NCBI GenBank assembly: GCA_905372155.1
Contig: CAJPNZ010000154.1
Coordinates: forward strand, 1-5,214
Direction of reading: 5' to 3'
DNA: 5,214 bases
Source: Propionibacteriaceae bacterium
GTDB lineage: Bacteria > Actinomycetota > Actinomycetes > Propionibacteriales > Propionibacteriaceae
In this document: one piece after another, positions 1-4,891 of the stretch
Layout of the letters: every line of letters starts with the position of its first letter
Numbering within the stretch: position 1 is the stretch's first letter
Notes under the pieces: generated by a model
Told to the model about the DNA's origin: nothing
What the model saw: only the letters and a program-made list of their open reading frames with translations
Database searches by the model: none
Made by a program: the position numbers and the translations under genes

Positions 1-80
1 CCCCCACCGAAACCAACCCCATCACCACCTGGGTCACCAACACACTCGAACAACAGGAGCCGTCCACCGGAAGCCCGTGA
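1..80 (+). CDS. 3' end of an unidentified upstream gene (partial)
   Basis: The frame beginning at base 3 is open from the window edge to a TGA at 78-80 and encodes about 25 residues, ending in the peptide LEQQEPSTGSP. All three plus frames are open in this short stretch. This one is preferred because its codons end overwhelmingly in C or G, like the confident genes further along, whereas the other two have mixed third positions. No domain can be recognised in so short and polar a tail, and no function is offered. No convincing rho-independent terminator follows it. It could still be a chance open frame, since 80 bases is little evidence. Confidence 0.4.
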   Translation, partial: PTETNPITTWVTNTLEQQEPSTGSP

Positions 81-102
81 AATGGCTCGTCCGGATGACC
101 TT

Positions 103-112
103 TGGTCGACCA
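103..112. repeat. 10-bp perfect palindrome upstream of the str promoter
   Basis: TGGTCGACCA is perfectly self-complementary, and flanking T·G pairs could extend it slightly. It lies between the putative upstream stop codon and the str promoter, about 40 bases before the -35 box. It has no spacer loop and no following T-tract, so it does not look like a terminator. Symmetry of this kind suits a dimeric regulator, but a chance palindrome (it contains the SalI-type core GTCGAC) is equally possible. Confidence 0.25.
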
Positions 113-153
113 GGTGATGCGGGATGGCGAGGAAGATCCGCGGAACTTTGTGT

Positions 154-182
154 TTGACCCCGACAATCGAGCGTTGTACCCT
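154..182 (+). promoter_or_regulatory. Predicted housekeeping promoter of the rpsL-rpsG-fusA operon
   Basis: A -35 box TTGACC (154-159) is separated by exactly 17 nt from a -10 box TACCCT (177-182). This matches the TTGAC / TAnnnT pattern of the actinobacterial principal sigma factor. Transcription would begin near 188-191, giving a 5' UTR of about 200 nt before the rpsL GTG. It is the best promoter match in the gene-free stretch before rpsL and is correctly oriented for the operon. The match is by eye; no transcript data are available. Confidence 0.7.
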
Positions 183-188
183 TGCCGA

Positions 189-390
189 GTGTGTCCGCCG
201 TGAGTGGGCACCTTGTGCGTGCCCTGGCATGACCCCGAGGATCCTTGAGTTGCGAAGAAGTCCCGGGTCTGTGCGGAGTTCGCACGGCAGCCGCGTCAGT
301 GATGCTCACGGAAACGGTGACCCGGGATGCTCCTTGGGGACGGCTGCGAGCCAGGGATACCCATCCAGACAACGAAAGTGATACCAACAG
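189..390 (+). promoter_or_regulatory. Long structured 5' leader of the rpsL operon
   Basis: About 200 untranslated bases lie between the predicted start of transcription and rpsL. The sequence shows a 6-bp perfect hairpin (GGGCAC 206-211 with GTGCCC 219-224). A 9-bp perfect long-range stem (261-269 with 319-327) encloses two smaller hairpins: GTGCG/CGCAC at 271-285 and GTGA/TCAC at 299-309. A 7-bp stem with one G·U pair follows (331-337 with 351-357). The enclosed pair would form a three-way junction. TCAC at 306-309 can alternatively pair with GTGA at 317-320, which would compete with the outer stem. No stem is followed by a T-run, so transcription attenuation is not evident. Control of translation or of RNA stability is more plausible. 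I do not recognise it as a named RNA family. Confidence 0.5.
374..381 (+). promoter_or_regulatory. Weak ribosome binding site of rpsL
   Basis: The only Shine-Dalgarno-like sequence before rpsL is GAAAGTGA, ending 9 nt before the GTG at 391. It resembles the anti-SD complement with the central GGAGG core missing. This contrasts with the AAGGAG sites of rpsG and tuf. The start at 391 is nevertheless firm, because the encoded protein begins exactly at the conserved S12 N-terminus. Confidence 0.45.
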
Positions 391-762
391 GTGCCAACAA
401 TTCAGCAGCTGGTCCGCAAGGGCCGCACCGACAAGGTCAGCAAGAACAAGACGCCCGCTCTCAAGGGCTCGCCGCAGCGTCGTGGTGTCTGCACTCGCGT
501 CTACACCACCACCCCGAAGAAACCGAACTCCGCTCTGCGCAAGGTTGCGCGTGTCCGCCTGAGTTCCGGCATCGAAGTCACCGCCTACATCCCGGGCGTC
601 GGCCACAACCTGCAGGAGCACTCGATGGTGCTCGTGCGCGGAGGTCGTGTGAAGGATCTGCCCGGCGTCCGGTACAAGATCATCCGCGGCGCCCTTGACA
701 CCCAGGGAGTCAAGGGGCGCAAGCAGGCCCGAAGCCGTTACGGCGCAAAGAAGGAGAAGTAA
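391..762 (+). CDS. rpsL: 30S ribosomal protein S12
   Basis: S12 sits at the decoding centre of the small ribosomal subunit and contributes to codon-anticodon fidelity. The 123-residue product has the usual family length, starts MPTIQQLVRKGR and ends in a basic tail. It contains the S12 signature KPNSALRK (44-51) and VKDLPGVRYK (87-96). The two lysines where streptomycin-resistance substitutions occur, K43 in TTPKKPN and K88 in GRVKDLPG, are both the wild-type residue. D89, equivalent to the aspartate that is methylthiolated in E. coli S12, is present. The start is GTG, with only a weak Shine-Dalgarno sequence, and follows a long structured leader. The stop TAA shares its last A with the rpsG ATG (TAATG), so the two genes are probably translationally coupled. 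First gene of the operon. Confidence 0.98.
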   Translation: MPTIQQLVRKGRTDKVSKNKTPALKGSPQRRGVCTRVYTTTPKKPNSALRKVARVRLSSGIEVTAYIPGVGHNLQEHSMVLVRGGRVKDLPGVRYKIIRGALDTQGVKGRKQARSRYGAKKEK

Positions 763-1232
763 TGCCTCGCAAGGGACCCGCGCCCAAGCGCCCCGTCATG
801 GTCGATCCGGTCTACGGCTCCCCGCTGGTGAGCCAGCTCGTCAGCAAGATCCTGCTCGATGGCAAGAAGACCGTGGCCCAGTCCATCGTCTACAACGCCC
901 TCGAGGGCACCCGCGCCAAGACCGGTCAGGACCCCGTCCAGACCCTGAAGCGGGCCCTCGACAACGTCAAGCCCTCCATCGAGGTCAAGTCCCGTCGCGT
1001 CGGCGGCGCCACCTACCAGGTGCCGATCGAGGTCAAACCGGGCCGCCAGACCACGCTGGCCATGCGCTGGCTCGTCAGCTTCTCCCGCGCCCGCCGCGAG
1101 AAGACCATGACCGAGCGGCTCATGAACGAGATCCTGGACGCCTCCAACGGGCTCGGCGCTTCCGTGAAGCGCCGCGAGGACACCCACAAGATGGCCGAGG
1201 CCAACCGCGCCTTCGCCCACTACCGCTGGTGA
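762..1232 (+). CDS. rpsG: 30S ribosomal protein S7
   Basis: S7 is the primary assembly protein of the 30S head: it nucleates folding of the 3' major domain of 16S rRNA and lines the E site. The 156-residue product has the standard length and the MPRKGPAPKRP basic N-terminus. It carries the family motifs DPVYGSPLVSQLVSKILLDGKK (15-36, a two-part signature) and RRVGGATYQVPIEV (78-91), and ends in the typical FAHYRW. ATG at 762 overlaps the rpsL stop by one base. AAGGAG (751-756), inside the end of rpsL, gives a strong ribosome binding site 5 nt upstream. S7 is the classic autoregulator of the E. coli str operon, acting on the rpsL-rpsG gap. Here that gap does not exist, so any S7 feedback would need another RNA target. 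Confidence 0.98.
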   Translation: MPRKGPAPKRPVMVDPVYGSPLVSQLVSKILLDGKKTVAQSIVYNALEGTRAKTGQDPVQTLKRALDNVKPSIEVKSRRVGGATYQVPIEVKPGRQTTLAMRWLVSFSRARREKTMTERLMNEILDASNGLGASVKRREDTHKMAEANRAFAHYRW

Positions 1233-1239
1233 TCGCCTC

Positions 1240-1263
1240 GCCCCCGGGTTCTCACCCGGGGGC
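1240..1263 (+). promoter_or_regulatory. Perfect 10-bp hairpin in the rpsG-fusA gap
   Basis: GCCCCCGGGT (1240-1249) and ACCCGGGGGC (1254-1263) are perfect complements around a TCTC loop, only 7 nt after the rpsG stop. The stem is almost all G-C and should be very stable in RNA. The downstream bases are not a T-tract, so a standard intrinsic terminator is unlikely, and fusA must be expressed past it. Possible roles are partial attenuation, protection or processing of the upstream message, or a protein-binding site. The first two are inference from position alone. Confidence 0.6.
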
Positions 1264-1290
1264 TCTCACCGCTTCACAGACTTCTTCAGC

Positions 1291-1296
1291 AAAGGA
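1291..1296 (+). promoter_or_regulatory. Ribosome binding site fixing the fusA GTG start
   Basis: AAAGGA ends 6 nt before GTG at 1303, good Shine-Dalgarno spacing. Together with the conserved EF-G N-terminus, this chooses GTG rather than the in-frame ATG codons further in. Confidence 0.75.
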
Positions 1297-1302
1297 CTGA
1301 AC

Positions 1303-3402
1303 GTGGCCAAGATCGACCTGTCCAAGGTTCGCAACATCGGCATCATGGCGCACATCGACGCCGGCAAGACCACCACAACCGAGCGCATCCTCTTCTACAC
1401 CGGCAAGTCCTACAAGATCGGCGAGGTCCACGACGGCGCCGCCACCATGGACTGGATGGAGCAGGAGCAGGAACGCGGCATCACCATCACCTCCGCCGCG
1501 ACCACCGCTTTCTGGCACGACATCCAGGTCAACATCATCGACACCCCGGGACACGTCGACTTCACCGTCGAGGTGGAGCGCTCCCTGCGTGTGCTCGACG
1601 GTGCAGTGGCGGTGTTCGACGGCGTCGCGGGTGTTGAGCCGCAGTCGCAGACCGTTTGGCGCCAGGCCACCAAGTACGGTGTGCCGCGCATCTGCTACAT
1701 CAACAAGCTGGACCGCACGGGCGCCTCCTTCGATCACTGCGTCAAGACCATCCGTGAACGCCTCAACGCCACCCCGGTGCTGCTGCAGCTGCCGATCGGC
1801 GCGGAGTCGAACTTCCGGGGCCAGGTGGACCTGGTCGCCATGAAAGCCAACATCTGGCCGCTCGAGGTCACCAAACCCGCCCTCGACGACTACGAGGTCA
1901 CGGACATCCCCGCTGACATGGTCGAAGCTGCCGAACTGGCCCGCGCCGAGATGCTGGAGACCATCGCCGAGAACGACGACGAGTTCATGGAGCTGTGGCT
2001 GGAGGACCCCGACGCCATCACCGTCGAGCAGATCAAGGCCGCCATCCGCCGCGGCGTGCTGTCCTCGGCGTTCACCGCCGTGGTGTGCGGTACCTCGTTC
2101 AAGAACAAGGGTGTGCAGCCGCTGCTGGACGCCGTCGTCGACTACCTGCCCTCGCCGCTGGACGTACCCGCCATCGAGGGCTTCAAACCGGGCGACGAAT
2201 CCGTCGAGCTGTCCCGCAGGCCCTCCGAAGAAGAGCCGCTGTCGATCCTGGCGTTCAAGGTCGCCGCGGATCCGCACCTGGGCAAGCTGACCTTCATCCG
2301 CATCTACTCCGGTGTCCTGAAAGCCGGATCGCAGGTGCTGAACGCCACCAAGGGCAAGAAGGAACGCATCGGCAAGATCTATCAGATGCACGCCAACAAG
2401 CGTGAGGAGATCGACTCGATCGGCGCGGGCATGATCTGCGCGGTGATGGGCCTGAAGGACACCACCACCGGTGAGACCCTCTGCGATCCCGCCCACCCGA
2501 TCATCCTGGAGTCGATGGAGTTCCCGAACCCCGTCATCGAGCAGGCCATCGAGCCGAAGTCGAAGTCGGACCAGGAGAAACTGTCGGTTGCCATCCAGCG
2601 GCTCGCCGAGGAGGACCCGACCTTCCGTGTCCACACCGACGAGGAGACCGGTCAGACCATCATCGCGGGCATGGGCGAGCTGCACCTCGAGGTGCTGATC
2701 GACCGCATGAAGCGCGAGTTCAAGGTGGAGGCCAACATCGGCAAACCACAGGTGGCCTACCGCGAAACGCTGCGCCGCAAGGTGGAGAAGGTGGAGTACA
2801 CCCACAAGAAGCAGTCCGGTGGCTCCGGCCAGTTCGGTCGCGTCATCATCGACCTGGAACCCACCGAGGCGGGTTCGGGCTACGAGTTCGTCAACGCCGT
2901 CACCGGCGGGCGCATCCCGAAGGAGTACATCCCCGCGGTTGACGCCGGCATCAAGGAGGCCATGCAGTTCGGTGTGCTTGCCGGCTACCCGGTCGAGGAC
3001 ATCAAGGTCACCCTGACCGACGGCGCCTACCACGACGTCGACTCCTCGGAGCTGGCGTTCAAGCTGGCCGGTTCGATGGCCTTCAAGGAGGCCGCCCGGA
3101 AGGCTGACCCGGCGATCCTGGAACCGATGATGGCCGTCGAGGTCACCACCCCCGAGGACTACCTCGGCACCGTGATCGGCGACCTGAACGCCCGGCGCGG
3201 CCACGTCCAGTCGATGGACGAATTGCACGGCAACCGCGTCGTGCGCGCCCTGGTCCCGTTGTCGGAGATGTTCGGCTACGTCGGCGACCTGCGCTCGAAG
3301 ACCTCGGGCCAGGCCTCCTACTCCATGGAGTTCGACTCCTACGCCGAGACCCCGAAGAACATCTCGGAGGAGATCGTCGCCAAGGCTCGCGGCGGCGAGT
3401 GA
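1303..3402 (+). CDS. fusA: Translation elongation factor G
   Basis: EF-G is the GTPase that drives translocation of tRNA and mRNA through the ribosome and, with RRF, recycles ribosomes after termination. At 699 residues it is full length. The G domain shows AHIDAGKT (P-loop, 16-23), RGITI (switch I, 58-62), DTPGH (80-84, with the catalytic histidine H84) and NKLD (134-137). Domain III contains GMGELHLEVL (about 456-465). Domain IV, which reaches into the A site, begins near 485 and includes GGSGQFGRVI (about 506-515). A typical domain V finishes the protein. There is no sign of truncation or frameshift. The GTG start has a good ribosome binding site. It lies 70 nt after rpsG beyond a strong hairpin, and is followed by a strong terminator-like hairpin rather than by tuf. 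A paralogue (FusA2-type or tetracycline ribosomal-protection protein) is unlikely given the rpsL-rpsG context. Confidence 0.98.
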   Translation: MAKIDLSKVRNIGIMAHIDAGKTTTTERILFYTGKSYKIGEVHDGAATMDWMEQEQERGITITSAATTAFWHDIQVNIIDTPGHVDFTVEVERSLRVLDGAVAVFDGVAGVEPQSQTVWRQATKYGVPRICYINKLDRTGASFDHCVKTIRERLNATPVLLQLPIGAESNFRGQVDLVAMKANIWPLEVTKPALDDYEVTDIPADMVEAAELARAEMLETIAENDDEFMELWLEDPDAITVEQIKAAIRRGVLSSAFTAVVCGTSFKNKGVQPLLDAVVDYLPSPLDVPAIEGFKPGDESVELSRRPSEEEPLSILAFKVAADPHLGKLTFIRIYSGVLKAGSQVLNATKGKKERIGKIYQMHANKREEIDSIGAGMICAVMGLKDTTTGETLCDPAHPIILESMEFPNPVIEQAIEPKSKSDQEKLSVAIQRLAEEDPTFRVHTDEETGQTIIAGMGELHLEVLIDRMKREFKVEANIGKPQVAYRETLRRKVEKVEYTHKKQSGGSGQFGRVIIDLEPTEAGSGYEFVNAVTGGRIPKEYIPAVDAGIKEAMQFGVLAGYPVEDIKVTLTDGAYHDVDSSELAFKLAGSMAFKEAARKADPAILEPMMAVEVTTPEDYLGTVIGDLNARRGHVQSMDELHGNRVVRALVPLSEMFGYVGDLRSKTSGQASYSMEFDSYAETPKNISEEIVAKARGGE

Positions 3403-3415
3403 TTCGCTGAACAAC

Positions 3416-3453
3416 CTCACTGGTCCGGGACCATCAGGTCCCGGACCAGTGAG
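3416..3453 (+). terminator. Terminator hairpin after fusA
   Basis: A 17-bp perfect stem (3416-3432 with 3437-3453) closes an ATCA loop, starting 13 nt after the fusA stop codon. The following bases are TGTTCCC, only a weak T-rich stretch, as is common for actinobacterial terminators. Being perfectly symmetrical, it could also stop minus-strand transcription coming from the Sel1-like gene. It most likely ends the rpsL-rpsG-fusA transcript. Confidence 0.8.
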
Positions 3454-3537
3454 TGTTCCCGGCGCGGTCCCCGTTCCGGAGCCGGCGCTCGTGGGCTCAG
3501 CGGTCCTGTCGCCATCTCGTGGCGGAACCCGTTGAAA

Positions 3538-3568
3538 GGCCCCGTCCGCGCAGGATACGGACGGGGCC
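3538..3568 (-). terminator. Terminator hairpin of the minus-strand Sel1-like gene
   Basis: GGCCCCGTCCG (3538-3548) pairs perfectly over 11 bp with CGGACGGGGCC (3558-3568) around a 9-nt loop. Read on the minus strand, it lies 19 nt past the stop codon of the Sel1-like gene and is followed directly by TTTC. This fits an intrinsic terminator for that gene better than anything on the plus strand. Confidence 0.7.
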
Positions 3569-3587
3569 GGGGAGGGGAAAGCGGTTG

Positions 3588-4001
3588 TCAGTCCACCAAG
3601 GTCAAATCGTTGAGCTGATCCGTCTCGCCGTGTTTCGGGGCGTTGGGTTCCATGCGTCTGGGGGTGTTCCGGGCCTGTGCCAAGGCCTCGATTGCGCGGG
3701 GATCGCCCAGATCGGAGGCCTTCTGCAACCAGCTCTGTGCGATGACGTGGTCCCCTTGCTCCTGGAGAATCCCGCTGAGGAGCAGCATGCCGTCGGTGTT
3801 GCCCAGTAGGGCGGCACGGAAGAACCACTGTGTGGCTTCCTCGCGGTCCGCGGGGTTGTCGGTCAGGAGACCGAGGTTGACCATGGCGTCGGAGCGCCTC
3901 TGCGCCGCTGCCATCCGCCACCAACGTGCCGCCTGCGTGTTGTCGCCTCGCCCGTAGGCCTTGAAACCGAGGTCAATCAGTGTTTCGACGTCCTGTGACA
4001 T
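3588..4001 (-). CDS. Small Sel1/TPR-like repeat protein
   Basis: The 137-residue product is built mostly of about three helix-pair repeats of Sel1/TPR type, at roughly residues 5-37, 38-69 and 70-104. Each carries the pattern of small residues and aromatics typical of Sel1 repeats: AARWWRMAA, ATQWFFRAALLGN and AQSWLQKASDLGD, each leading into an A...L helix. A polar tail without obvious structure follows (about 111-137). There is no signal peptide and no membrane segment, so it is probably cytoplasmic. Sel1 repeats usually make protein-binding scaffolds; the partner here cannot be read from sequence, and no enzymatic domain is present. It runs against fusA (convergent) and away from rpiB (divergent). 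No Shine-Dalgarno sequence precedes the ATG. A TAGTCT hexamer on the minus strand lies 7 nt upstream, suggesting a leaderless mRNA. The plus-strand frames opposite lack any recognisable domain. Confidence 0.8.
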   Translation of the reverse strand: MSQDVETLIDLGFKAYGRGDNTQAARWWRMAAAQRRSDAMVNLGLLTDNPADREEATQWFFRAALLGNTDGMLLLSGILQEQGDHVIAQSWLQKASDLGDPRAIEALAQARNTPRRMEPNAPKHGETDQLNDLTLVD

Positions 4002-4008
4002 GAGATGG

Positions 4009-4014
4009 AGACTA
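4009..4014 (-). promoter_or_regulatory. Possible -10 box of a leaderless Sel1-like transcript
   Basis: On the minus strand TAGTCT fits TAnnnT and is followed by exactly 7 nt before the ATG. Transcription would therefore start at or next to the A of the start codon. No TTGAC-like -35 element is visible at the proper distance, so the call is tentative. It is supported mainly by the absence of a Shine-Dalgarno sequence. Confidence 0.4.
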
Positions 4015-4117
4015 ACCTGACCTGCTTCGGGCGCGGAGTGGTGCGAAACGCTTGAGACGCGGGGCCGCTCGACTTCTTCGTGGATAAAAAGGCTTGTCAG
4101 AGCGGTTTTGGAGGGTT

Positions 4118-4252
4118 ATGGCCCAGGACATGGGAGTGTCGCCCGGTCGGACAAAAGGAGGACTCGGGAAATCCGTGCGTCGTGCATCGGAGGCGGCGGT
4201 ACGGGAAATCGTGGAGGATTTGCCGGATCGGGTCAGTAACGTTGCCGCATGA
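4118..4252 (+). CDS. Candidate 44-residue small protein overlapping the rpiB start
   Basis: An ATG at 4118 opens a 44-codon frame ending in TGA at 4250-4252, which overlaps the rpiB ATG at 4249 as ATGA. That is the arrangement typical of translationally coupled genes. GGAGG (4110-4114) precedes the ATG but only 3 nt away, closer than ideal. The product begins MAQDMGVSPGRTKGG, and residues from about 19 to 43 (VRRASEAAVREIVEDLPDRV and the following five) look like a charged, probably helical segment. I do not recognise it. About 60% of its codons end in G or C, lower than in the neighbouring genes, which weakens the case. GTG at 4175 behind AGGAGG would give a shorter 25-residue version. It may be a real small gene, a remnant of a larger gene, or chance. 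Confidence 0.3.
   Translation: MAQDMGVSPGRTKGGLGKSVRRASEAAVREIVEDLPDRVSNVAA
4237..4242 (+). promoter_or_regulatory. Possible -10 box of a leaderless rpiB transcript
   Basis: TAACGT fits TAnnnT and ends 6 nt before the rpiB ATG, the spacing expected if transcription begins at the A of the start codon. There is no Shine-Dalgarno sequence in this stretch. No -35 consensus is evident at 16-18 nt. It competes with the alternative that rpiB is translated by coupling to the small frame ending at 4252. Confidence 0.4.
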
Positions 4253-4716
4253 GAATTGGAATCACCAGCGACCACGCTGCCCACGATCTGCGCATTGACC
4301 TGATTCCCCGTCTGCGAGAGCTTGGCTACGATGTGGTGGATCGCGGACCCACCACATCCGAGCGCACCGATTACGCGAAATGGGGGGGTCGGCTGGCCCA
4401 AGAGGTGGCCGCCGCGCGTTTCGATGTGGGAATCGCGATCTGCGGTTCCGGAATCGGCATCTCCATCGCGGCCAACAAGATCAAGGGGATCCGGGCGGCC
4501 TGCGTCTCCGAGGCTTACTCGGCCATGATGAGCCGGCGGCACAACAACGCGAACGTCCTGTGTTTCGGGTCCCGCGTGGTGGGTCCCGACGTCGCCCTGG
4601 CCATCTGCGAGGCCTTCCTGAAAGCTTCCTTCGAGGGCGGACGACACTCCGGGCGGGTGGCGCAGCTCCGGCAGCTCGACGCGGGGGATGAGTCCTTCCT
4701 GAACGAAGGTTGTTGA
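4249..4716 (+). CDS. rpiB: Ribose-5-phosphate isomerase B (RpiB/LacAB family)
   Basis: RpiB interconverts ribose 5-phosphate and ribulose 5-phosphate in the non-oxidative pentose phosphate pathway; some relatives act on allose or galactose 6-phosphate. The 155-residue protein is of family length. It has the N-terminal substrate residues D8-H9 (ITSDHAAHD), D41-Y42, the active-site loop CGSGIGISIAANK (65-77) with C65 in the position of the catalytic cysteine of E. coli RpiB, RRHNNANVLCFGSR (96-109, H98), and the phosphate-binding arginines R132 and R136 in EGGRHSGR. The cysteine form resembles the E. coli enzyme rather than the mycobacterial type, which lacks it. Substrate preference cannot be fixed from sequence, so LacA/LacB-like activity is possible. 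The ATG at 4249 matches the family N-terminus but has no Shine-Dalgarno sequence. A run of seven G at 4382-4388 lies inside the frame, which nevertheless stays intact. The gene sits just upstream of the tuf promoter. Confidence 0.9.
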   Translation: MRIGITSDHAAHDLRIDLIPRLRELGYDVVDRGPTTSERTDYAKWGGRLAQEVAAARFDVGIAICGSGIGISIAANKIKGIRAACVSEAYSAMMSRRHNNANVLCFGSRVVGPDVALAICEAFLKASFEGGRHSGRVAQLRQLDAGDESFLNEGC

Positions 4717-4741
4717 AAGGGGCTGGGACACGGCCCTGAGT

Positions 4742-4769
4742 TTGACTTCCAGGAGCGGCCCGATAGCAT
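4742..4769 (+). promoter_or_regulatory. Predicted tuf promoter
   Basis: TTGACT (4742-4747) and TAGCAT (4764-4769) are separated by 16 nt and match the principal-sigma consensus. The -35 box begins only 26 nt after the rpiB stop codon. Transcription would start near 4776, giving a leader of about 115 nt. A dedicated promoter is expected here, because the strong hairpin after fusA and the intervening opposite-strand gene should prevent tuf from depending on the str transcript. No convincing terminator separates rpiB from tuf, so read-through from rpiB is also possible. Confidence 0.65.
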
Positions 4770-4775
4770 TACACG

Positions 4776-4891
4776 GGTATGCGTCCGGGTAATAAACTTG
4801 GGCGTCGGACCCCTGGTGTGACCCATAGCTCAGGGGTGCACCAGAATAATGGCCACGCACGGTGCGTGGTTGGACCAAGAAGGAGCCCTAC
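4776..4891 (+). promoter_or_regulatory. tuf 5' leader with two hairpins
   Basis: The leader contains ACCCCTG (4809-4815) paired with CAGGGGT (4831-4837) across a 15-nt loop. A second hairpin has a 7-bp perfect stem, CCACGCA (4853-4859) with TGCGTGG (4863-4869), and a 3-nt loop. GGTG at 4815-4818 can also pair with CACC at 4839-4842, an alternative that disrupts the first stem. The second hairpin ends 10 nt before the ribosome binding site AAGGAG (4880-4885), which itself appears unpaired. No T-run follows either stem. Confidence 0.45.

Noticed and set aside
331..357. The last leader stem considered as a transcription attenuator
   Set aside because: The 7-bp stem contains a G·U pair and is followed by TACCCATCC rather than a T-tract, so intrinsic termination is not supported. 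It is kept only as part of the leader structure.
124..381. An 85-codon plus-strand frame in the region before rpsL
   Set aside because: Its ATG lies upstream of the predicted promoter and it spans the -35, -10 and leader stems. Its codon use is unlike the real genes and no domain is evident.
34..621. A 195-codon minus-strand frame across the str promoter, leader and rpsL
   Set aside because: It runs through the promoter, structured leader and half of the certain rpsL gene, and its product has no recognisable motif.
1252..3924. An 890-codon open frame on the minus strand opposite fusA and part of the Sel1-like region
   Set aside because: It lies antisense to a complete EF-G gene. In high-GC DNA with strong third-position bias, antisense frames stay open by composition. 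The product is low-complexity and rich in V, D, G, H and L, with no recognisable domain, and it has no ribosome binding site.
4080..4298. A 72-codon plus-strand frame before rpiB
   Set aside because: It overlaps the first 50 bases of rpiB out of frame, has no ribosome binding site, and its product is Cys/Trp/Arg-rich without a domain. The 44-codon frame with the ATGA overlap is the better candidate in this region.
4719..4736. A possible terminator hairpin after rpiB
   Set aside because: Only a 4-bp GGGC/GCCC stem with a 9-nt loop can be drawn, with no T-run after it. It is too weak to call.
4012..4878. A 288-codon minus-strand frame across rpiB and its flanks
   Set aside because: It is antisense to rpiB, whose catalytic motifs are intact. 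The product lacks domain features and the frame spans the tuf leader and both intergenic regions.
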